Source: Candidatus Methanomethylicus sp. (GTDB taxonomy: Archaea > Thermoproteota > Methanomethylicia > Methanomethylicales > Methanomethylicaceae). From it: a stretch of DNA of 10,816 bases. Every line of letters begins with the position of its first letter. Position 1 is the stretch's first letter. Under the pieces are notes generated by a model, which was not told the origin of the DNA, did no database searches, and saw only the letters and a list, made by a program, of their open reading frames with translations. Position numbers and translations under genes: made by a program. Positions 5,737 through 10,816 of the stretch are shown one piece after another. Location of the stretch: assembly GCA_028683025.1 (NCBI GenBank), contig JAJRAB010000019.1, forward strand, positions 1-10,816, written 5' to 3'.

Positions 5737-6702
5737 TTGAATCCACCATGTGAACTTACGGTTCGAGCTTTGCTTCCTTCTTTGAGAACACTTGTTGCAA
5801 AGGAACTAGCCAAGAATTATGGTTGGACCCAGACTAAAATCGCCAAGAGGCTCGGTGTTACTCAGGCTGCTGTAAGTGGTTATCTTACCCAAGACATAGA
5901 GTCGGCTGCCCAACCACCATTCACTATTGAGGAACTCAAAGGAATAGCTAAAACCATAACTGCAGAAATTGCCCTTAAGAGATTAACTAACGTCGATCTT
6001 ATCAACAATATCTGCGAAGTGTGCTTGAGCCTTAGAAGGGGCGGGGCGATATGCCATGCCCACAAGATTAAAGTCCCTGAACTTGAGGAGGAACGATGCA
6101 CTATCTGCATGCAGTTGCACATGAGTCTTGCAGATATTTCAGACGTCAGGCGGATCATTCTGGGGGACTTGCGAGCATCAGTTTCGCTCCTGGAGAGTAC
6201 TCCAGAGTTCGCAGAACTTGTGCCAGAAGTATTCAGTAATATAGTAATGGGTCTCAAGGAAGCCAAGGGAGTTGCAGACGTTGCAGGCATACCTGGACGA
6301 TTGGTAAGAGTGAGAGGCAAGGTAAAAGCGCTTATGGATCCAGAGTTTGGCGTTTCAAGTCACCTTGCTCGGCTTCTGTTGACTGTAATGAAGATTGATC
6401 CGAATGTTCGTTCAGTCATCAATTTAAAATATGATGAAAAGATGCGGGATGCTATAGAAAAGCTGAACTTGAGATGCCTCGTACTGAACCGAGATCCAAA
6501 TTACCGGGGCAAGGAAGATCAATTAATAAAGTTTGCAGAAATGGCAGTAAAGAATGATGGCAATGGGCTTGATGTTATTATCGATGCTGGAGGATTTGGG
6601 ATTGAGCCCAATGCATACTTCTTTAATGAAAGTGCAACTAAACTCACGGACAGGGTCGTCCGAATTGCCAAAATGCTCAACAATTCCAAGAAAGAGAAAT
6701 AA
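5737..6702 (+). CDS. thiR: Thiamine-biosynthesis repressor with HTH and ThiN domains
   Basis: A 321-residue predicted transcription factor. Residues 16-52 form an XRE-like helix-turn-helix (WTQTKIAKRLGVTQAAVSGY covers the recognition part). A Cys-rich linker follows with C93-x2-C96, C106, H107/H109 and C121-x2-C124, a likely metal-binding knot. The C-terminal ThiN domain (about 150-315) is homologous to that of the adjacent ThiDN. Characterised archaeal ThiR represses thi genes when thiamine is present. Here Arg188 and His209 are kept, but the helix after His209 has Pro222 and lacks the Met residues of ThiDN (positions 222, 224 and 228 are Pro, Val and Ile). YHMGDMGKEP in ThiDN is DAGGFGIEP here. 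These changes suit a sensor rather than an enzyme. The TTG start at 5737 is supported by GAGGT (5725-5729) 7 nt upstream. It faces away from thiDN, its likely target. Confidence 0.9.
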   Translation: MNPPCELTVRALLPSLRTLVAKELAKNYGWTQTKIAKRLGVTQAAVSGYLTQDIESAAQPPFTIEELKGIAKTITAEIALKRLTNVDLINNICEVCLSLRRGGAICHAHKIKVPELEEERCTICMQLHMSLADISDVRRIILGDLRASVSLLESTPEFAELVPEVFSNIVMGLKEAKGVADVAGIPGRLVRVRGKVKALMDPEFGVSSHLARLLLTVMKIDPNVRSVINLKYDEKMRDAIEKLNLRCLVLNRDPNYRGKEDQLIKFAEMAVKNDGNGLDVIIDAGGFGIEPNAYFFNESATKLTDRVVRIAKMLNNSKKEK

Positions 6703-6770
6703 GTATTGAGCTCCAGGTTGGCTAGATTTAATTACTTTGACCCTTTACAGTTTTGATACTGGTGTTATCT

Positions 6771-7922
6771 TTGCCTGCAAATTTACCTCCACAGTCAAGG
6801 GCAGCTGAAAGGAAGTATATTGAGGCTAAGACATTACCAGAAAAAATTAAATATCTTCAAGAATTTATTTCGACAATTCCCGAACATAAGGGAAACGAGC
6901 ACATGCGAAGATATTTACGAAGAAGACTTGCACTCCTGAAGGACGAGCTTGAAACTCAGAAAAAACGGAAGGCGGGAAGCGGAGGGGGCGGGTTTTCTGT
7001 AAAGAAGGAAGGCGCGGCCCAAATAATTATCTTGGGAATGACTGGAGCGGGGAAGAGCGCTCTCCTTAGTGCAGTAACAAATGCAAAGACAGAGATAGGC
7101 ACGCACTCCTTTACAACAAAGGAGCCTATTCCTGGCATGCTACGCTATGAAGACATTCAATTCCAACTTGTCGATACACCGGCTATCTTCGAAGGAGTTT
7201 ATTATGGCTCGTCTTGGGGTTCCCAACTGATGAGCATCGTAAGGAATGCAGATGGGATAATACTTCTATTGGATGGAAGGGACGCGGGCAACCAATACAA
7301 GGTCATTATTAAAGAATTGGGCCTGGCAGGAATAACAATCGATAAAAAGATAAGAAAAATAGAAATCGAAAAAACAACAGGCGGAGGGATTCAGATCGCC
7401 TGCACGGGCAGAATACAGTGTAGGGTTGAGGAGGTGGACAAAACTCTGAAGGAGGCAGGAGTGAGAAATGCTATTGTGCGTATCTGGGGGGATGCGAGTC
7501 AGGAGGATATCCTAGAGGCGATGGATCAAACAAAAACATTCAAGGCTTCGCTTATTCTTCTAAACAAAATCGATCTCTGCCCCAAAGCACTATCTGATTT
7601 CTCAGCAACCGAAAAGAGAGAGGCGTTGGGTATCTCGGCGACGAACAAACAAAACCTTGAAAAAATTAGCAGTGCAATCTTCAAATCGCTCGGGCTTTTG
7701 AGGGTTTATACTAAAGAGGTAGGCGGTGAGCCAGCCAACAAACCCATAATCATGAGGGAAGGGGCCAAAGTATTGGATGTTGCAAAAATCATTCATTCCC
7801 ATCTTTATAAGAACTTTAAATATGCCAGGGTCTGGGGAAAATCAGTGAATTATAAAGGGGAACGTGTTGGTCCAGACCATGAACTGATGGATAAAGATAT
7901 TGTTGAAGTACGCATAAAGTAA
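6771..7922 (+). CDS. DRG/OBG-like GTPase with C-terminal TGS domain
   Basis: A 383-residue GTPase related to DRG/Rbg proteins, which act with ribosomes; a translation-linked role is inferred. I placed the start at TTG 6771, giving the family-like opening MPANLPPQ, with GGTG (6761-6764) 6 nt upstream. An earlier in-frame TTG at 6753 would add six hydrophobic residues. In order, numbered from 6771: a charged helical hairpin (10-65), a Gly-rich linker, G1 GMTGAGKS (89-96), G3 DTPA (135-138), an S5D2L-like insert with TGGGIQI (about 190-255), G4 NKID (265-268), G5 ISAT (288-291), and a TGS domain (about 310-383). G3 is unusual: DxxG has become Asp-Thr-Pro-Ala, so hydrolysis or switching may differ from canonical DRG. 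The gene follows thiR by 68 bp. No partner is obvious; it may have its own promoter in that gap. Confidence 0.9.
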   Translation: MPANLPPQSRAAERKYIEAKTLPEKIKYLQEFISTIPEHKGNEHMRRYLRRRLALLKDELETQKKRKAGSGGGGFSVKKEGAAQIIILGMTGAGKSALLSAVTNAKTEIGTHSFTTKEPIPGMLRYEDIQFQLVDTPAIFEGVYYGSSWGSQLMSIVRNADGIILLLDGRDAGNQYKVIIKELGLAGITIDKKIRKIEIEKTTGGGIQIACTGRIQCRVEEVDKTLKEAGVRNAIVRIWGDASQEDILEAMDQTKTFKASLILLNKIDLCPKALSDFSATEKREALGISATNKQNLEKISSAIFKSLGLLRVYTKEVGGEPANKPIIMREGAKVLDVAKIIHSHLYKNFKYARVWGKSVNYKGERVGPDHELMDKDIVEVRIK

Positions 7923-8080
7923 TATTTTTCAGGTACTACAAATTTCGTGAAGGGAACTTGATCCATAAAAGGGTGTTCAGTTTCCAAACCTACGCGATTT
8001 TTTTATTAACAAGTCTTTTGATAGAGAGAGGGGTAGGTTGAAAAAACTTCAGCCCCATTTGAAGCGGAGTGTAGCTCAAG
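7923..8080 (+). promoter_or_regulatory. Terminator, promoter and structured leader before mmp15
   Basis: A run of seven T (7998-8004) can end the GTPase transcript and merges into TTTTATTAAC (8001-8010), a TATA-like box that would start mmp15 transcription near 8030. Just there a hairpin can form: GGTTGAA (8036-8042), loop AAAAC, TTCAGCC (8048-8054), extended by GG/CC (8032-8033 with 8055-8056) around a TA bulge. A 27-codon frame from TTG 8038 to TAG 8119-8121 has a purine-rich GAGAGGGGT stretch ahead of it and overlaps the mmp15 start. The mmp15 ATG itself has only a weak GGAG 12 nt upstream. No RNA gene is seen. Confidence 0.35.
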
Positions 8081-9319
8081 ATGGTAAGGATAGCTCAAAT
8101 TTCATGCGGAACAGAGTATAGCGGGATACAGCAGGAAATTGAAAAGGCAGGCAAGATTGTTGGCGGTCAGATTTTTGTACCTGAGGTTGAAGCTTCTGAA
8201 ATTAGGGCCATAGAGGATGAGGTTGGTTTCCACGTCGCAAGTCCTGGGCTAAGGGTGATGATGGCGAGGGCTAAAGCCATTGTTGAGGGAAGGGTTGACG
8301 CTGATGGAGTTTTCATAGCTTCCTGCTTCAGATGTGCTGAGGGAGCACTTGTACGGAGCATAGTAAGGAGATTTCTCCAGAGCCAGACCAAAATCCCAGT
8401 TGTAACCTACTCCTTCACTGAACGGACAAAAGCTGGAGCACTTTTATTACGAATGGAAGCACTGGTCAATATTATTGGTAAAAAACCGCTCTTTGCCAGA
8501 ACAAAACAGGAAGGCATAACAGCGGGAATAGATTCTGGCTCCACAACTACTAAGGCAGTAATTATGAGGGATAACGAAGTAATTGGAGTTGGATGGCTTC
8601 CAACAACCAGTGTGCTGGAATCAGGAGTGGAGGCTTTGAACCAAGCATTAAAACAGGCAGGTATTGGGGAAGAGAAGCTTGATTCCATCGGTGTGACGGG
8701 TTACGGGAGAAAAATATTGAAGGAGAAATACAATGCTCCCTTGGCGATGGAGGAAGTGTCGACTTGTTCAAAGGGAGCGCTGTTCCTTACAAACAAGCAG
8801 AAGGGTGATGCCACTGTAATTGACATAGGAGGCATGGACAACAAAGCTGTAACCCTTTATGATAGCATACCCGACAGTTTTACAGTGGGTGGGGCATGCG
8901 CCGGAGCTTCAGGAAGGTTTCTCGAGACTAGCGCAAAGCGATTAGGAGTCTCCATGGATGAGTTCGGAGAAATGGCGATGCGCGGCAATTACAATGCAGT
9001 CCCGATGAATGCATATTGCATTGTATTTGGTCTGCAAGATTTGGTAGCTGGTCTTGCAGGAGGAGCGAAACCCGAAGATGCAGCTGCGGCAGCCTGTCAC
9101 AGTGTCGCAGAGCAGGTTTTCGAGCAGCAACTTCAGGAGATAGACATAAGATATCCTATCATTCAGGTAGGTTCGACAGCACTAGTGAAAGGCCTCGTCA
9201 AAGCAATGTCTGAAATATTGAGCGTTGATATGATAGTCCCCAAAACACCAAACCTAATCGGTTGTGTTGGGGCAGCAGTTATGGTTTCAGGCATGAAAGA
9301 CCTTGAAGAAATGAGGTAA
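8081..9319 (+). CDS. mmp15: Methanogenesis marker protein 15, activase-like ATPase
   Basis: A 412-residue member of the BadF/BadG/BcrA/HgdC activase ATPases, in the branch known as methanogenesis marker 15. Its biochemical job is unknown; relatives use ATP and a [4Fe-4S] cluster bridging a homodimer to push low-potential electrons into dehydratases or reductases. An N-terminal domain (1-140) opens with IAQISCGTEYSG and has Cys9, Cys82 and Cys85. The ATPase domain follows with the phosphate motif GIDSGSTTTK (149-158), VTGYGR (205-210) and DIGGMDNK (248-255, where many activases have Gln for Met). Cys273 in CAGASGRFLE and Cys313 in NAYCIVFG match the two cluster ligands of HgdC-type activases in context and spacing (40 residues). 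No dehydratase partner is adjacent. ATG 8081 is forced by an upstream in-frame stop (TAG 8072-8074). ycaO follows closely, pointing to a shared role around Mcr. Confidence 0.9.
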   Translation: MVRIAQISCGTEYSGIQQEIEKAGKIVGGQIFVPEVEASEIRAIEDEVGFHVASPGLRVMMARAKAIVEGRVDADGVFIASCFRCAEGALVRSIVRRFLQSQTKIPVVTYSFTERTKAGALLLRMEALVNIIGKKPLFARTKQEGITAGIDSGSTTTKAVIMRDNEVIGVGWLPTTSVLESGVEALNQALKQAGIGEEKLDSIGVTGYGRKILKEKYNAPLAMEEVSTCSKGALFLTNKQKGDATVIDIGGMDNKAVTLYDSIPDSFTVGGACAGASGRFLETSAKRLGVSMDEFGEMAMRGNYNAVPMNAYCIVFGLQDLVAGLAGGAKPEDAAAAACHSVAEQVFEQQLQEIDIRYPIIQVGSTALVKGLVKAMSEILSVDMIVPKTPNLIGCVGAAVMVSGMKDLEEMR

Positions 9320-9352
9320 GGCTGAGGATTAGCATTTGCACTGCGCTTGGGG

Positions 9353-10567
9353 ATGAGCTTAGTGTTGTTAAAATCATCACCGAAATGCTATAGGCTTGAC
9401 ACTCATAGAGTGAAAACTCCGGAGGAAACACTTACAATTATTAAGGGCACAATTAGCTGTGCAGGCATCACAAGGGTTGCAGACATTACAGGTCTTGACA
9501 GGGTGGGCATACCCGTGTTCACATCCATAAGACCTGCCGCAGCTTCGGGTGCGGTTACAGTCTATACTGGAAAGGGGTATACCCCACAAGAGGCGGAAGT
9601 TTCAGCAATAATGGAGGGCGTGGAACGTTATTCAGCAGAGCCCGAAAATGAAAAGCTCCTTTGCGGTAGCTTTTATGATCTCAGAACGAGTATTAACTTG
9701 CTCGATCCTAACCAACTCATTCTCCCCGGCATAAGGAATTATCACCATCAGGAACCTCTAGAATGGGTAAAAGGGTATGATGTAACAAATGCTGCAGACA
9801 TATGGGTGCCTGCTGAAGCAGTCTTCCATCCCTATTCCCGAGCAAACCAGCTCTTCCGGACAAATACCAACGGTTTGGCCGTAGGAAATATAATGGAAGA
9901 GGCAGTGGTGCACGGTCTTATGGAGGTTATTGAGAGGGATGCTTGGTCGCTCTTCGAGATTGCGAAGGTGAAAGGCAAGGACCTCAATCTTGATCAATCA
10001 AAGCTTAACGAATACCCATTGGCATTGGACCTTGTAAGGCGAATGGAATCCTCAAAATTAAGCATATTTGCAAAGGATATTACATCCGACATCAGAATCC
10101 CAACTGTGGCAGTTGCCATAGATGATGAAGCCACAAAGGATCCAGCCCTTCTTTCATTGGGAGTGGGGACACACCTAATACCAGAATTGGCGACGGTTCG
10201 GGCGCTCACTGAAGCAGTTCAGAGCAGATTAACGACCATTCATGGAACCCGTGAAGATACGGTTAAGGCAGAATTCGCAAGAAGGATAGGGTATGAAAGG
10301 ATGAAGCGATTAAACAAGAAATGGTTCATACCAAGCGGTGAGCCAACAGAGCTTGGAAACATGTTCAGGTATGAGAGCGATGATTTTCTGGAAGATATCA
10401 ATCATACAATTGTTGAGCTGTCTAGAGTTGGGCTCAAAAAGGTCATTCTAGTTAATTTGACAAGGGTGGGCGTAAGCATTCCTGCAGTTAGGGTAATAGT
10501 ACCCGGGCTTGAAGTATATGCATTAGACAAGGAGAGGGCAGGTACCAGGCTCAGGCGATTCCCTTAG
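9353..10567 (+). CDS. ycaO: YcaO, McrA-glycine thioamidation protein (methanogenesis marker 1)
   Basis: An ATP-dependent YcaO enzyme of about 404 residues. In methanogens this family converts a specific McrA glycine to thioglycine by phosphorylating the amide backbone and adding sulfide, working with TfuA. The N-terminal block (SPKCYRLDTHRV, then RVADITGLDRVGIPVF) and overall length are those of the marker-1 type. Numbered from ATG 9353, the ATP/Mg2+-binding elements are EVSAIMEGVERYSAE (82-96), EEAVVHGLMEVIERDAW (182-198) and ATVRALTEAVQSR (280-292). The Glu/Arg pattern is intact. The C-terminus lacks the PxPxP tail of some other YcaO proteins. The start is uncertain: TTG 9347, ATG 9353, GTG 9362 (GGGGATGAG just upstream could serve as its binding site) or TTG 9365 all precede the conserved block. 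It lies 33 bp after mmp15 and 33 bp before tfuA, so the three are likely an operon. Confidence 0.93.
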   Translation: MSLVLLKSSPKCYRLDTHRVKTPEETLTIIKGTISCAGITRVADITGLDRVGIPVFTSIRPAAASGAVTVYTGKGYTPQEAEVSAIMEGVERYSAEPENEKLLCGSFYDLRTSINLLDPNQLILPGIRNYHHQEPLEWVKGYDVTNAADIWVPAEAVFHPYSRANQLFRTNTNGLAVGNIMEEAVVHGLMEVIERDAWSLFEIAKVKGKDLNLDQSKLNEYPLALDLVRRMESSKLSIFAKDITSDIRIPTVAVAIDDEATKDPALLSLGVGTHLIPELATVRALTEAVQSRLTTIHGTREDTVKAEFARRIGYERMKRLNKKWFIPSGEPTELGNMFRYESDDFLEDINHTIVELSRVGLKKVILVNLTRVGVSIPAVRVIVPGLEVYALDKERAGTRLRRFP

Positions 10568-10600
10568 AACTCAATTAATACAATAAAGGAAGCAGGATAA

Positions 10601-10816
10601 ATGAAAATAGTCATCTTTCTGGGGCCAAGCCTACCAGTTGATGAGGCTATCAAGATCTTGCCTTCAGCAGAGTATAAACCGCCTGCTGCCAGGGGGGATG
10701 TGGTTCTGGCAGTTGACAATGGTGCCCAGATCATTGGCATAATTGATGGGGTTTTTTATCAAAAAGCGGCAGTTGCTCATAGGGAAATTCTTTATGCATT
10801 AAAAAAAGGCGCAAAG
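10601..10816 (+). CDS. tfuA: TfuA-like McrA thioamidation partner, N-terminal part (cut by window edge)
   Basis: The first 72 codons of TfuA, which runs off the right edge. TfuA works with YcaO in thioamide formation on McrA; it has been proposed to recruit or release sulfide, or to stabilise the complex. The visible part carries the family opening VIFLGPSLPVDEAIKILP, then YKPPAARGDV, and IIGIIDGVFYQKAAVAHREI with the conserved G-x-I-D-G-x-F and H-x-E-I-L elements. ATG 10601 has GGAAG (10588-10592) 8 nt upstream. The 33-bp gap after ycaO contains no terminator, supporting cotranscription. Domain content past residue 72 cannot be judged. Confidence 0.92.
   Translation, partial: MKIVIFLGPSLPVDEAIKILPSAEYKPPAARGDVVLAVDNGAQIIGIIDGVFYQKAAVAHREILYALKKGAK

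Noticed and set aside
6753..6770. Six-codon longer start for the TGS GTPase
   Set aside because: The extension (MILVLS) is hydrophobic, lacks a clear ribosome binding site and precedes the conserved MPANLPP opening, which has GGTG at 6 nt. I used TTG 6771.
7923..8080. Possible tRNA or small RNA gene in the longest right-hand gap
   Set aside because: I found no cloverleaf, CCA end or T-loop consensus. The only structure is the short hairpin near the mmp15 start.
1..10816. CRISPR arrays, insertion sequences, attachment sites and phage genes
   Set aside because: I saw no spaced repeat series, transposase, integrase or terminal inverted repeats. Gene content is housekeeping plus Mcr-associated.

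Overview
This window looks like chromosomal DNA from an archaeon with methyl-coenzyme M reductase (Mcr) chemistry, meaning a methanogen or a relative. The archaeal markers are an Alba start, an archaeal-type triosephosphate isomerase, a TrpB2-class tryptophan synthase, a ThiD-ThiN fusion with a ThiN-domain regulator, and a TGS-domain GTPase. The Mcr link comes from the right end, where a methanogenesis marker 15 homologue is followed by YcaO and TfuA, the pair that installs thioglycine in McrA. Genes have GTG and TTG starts, Shine-Dalgarno (SD) sites of GGAGG/GGTG type, short TATA-like boxes and oligo-T terminators. I cannot fix the lineage: both euryarchaeal methanogens and Mcr-bearing TACK lineages remain possible. 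I see no phage, insertion-sequence, CRISPR or RNA gene.

Layout. Left block, all minus strand: the first 36 codons of alba (1-109), trpB2 (269-1642), tpiA (1724-2413) and a small two-helix membrane protein (2529-2843). Centre: a short divergent promoter region (2844-2937) opens onto plus-strand nadE (2938-3735) and a small PD-(D/E)XK nuclease-like gene (3754-4281). The latter overlaps convergently by 9 bp with minus-strand thiDN (4273-5652). thiDN is divergent from thiR (5737-6702) across 84 bp. Right block, all plus strand: thiR, a TGS-domain GTPase (6771-7922), mmp15 (8081-9319), ycaO (9353-10567) and the start of tfuA (10601 to the window end).

How the genes work together. thiDN and thiR make a local thiamine module. 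The enzyme and the predicted repressor share a homologous ThiN domain that differs at the positions expected to separate catalytic from sensory copies. ycaO and tfuA are predicted to thioamidate McrA, and mmp15 just upstream is an ATP-dependent activase-like protein that keeps both iron-sulfur cysteines of its family. trpB2 stands alone, but its upstream region carries two exact TGTACA boxes 30 bp apart, matching the TRP box bound by TrpY in Methanothermobacter. The other genes are housekeeping: NAD synthesis, central carbon metabolism, chromatin and a translation-type GTPase.

Nothing here is a clearly new defence or mobile system. The points most worth following are the TRP-box array, the thiDN/thiR pair, the mmp15-ycaO-tfuA linkage with its structured mmp15 leader, the nadE-linked nuclease and the conserved-looking small membrane protein.
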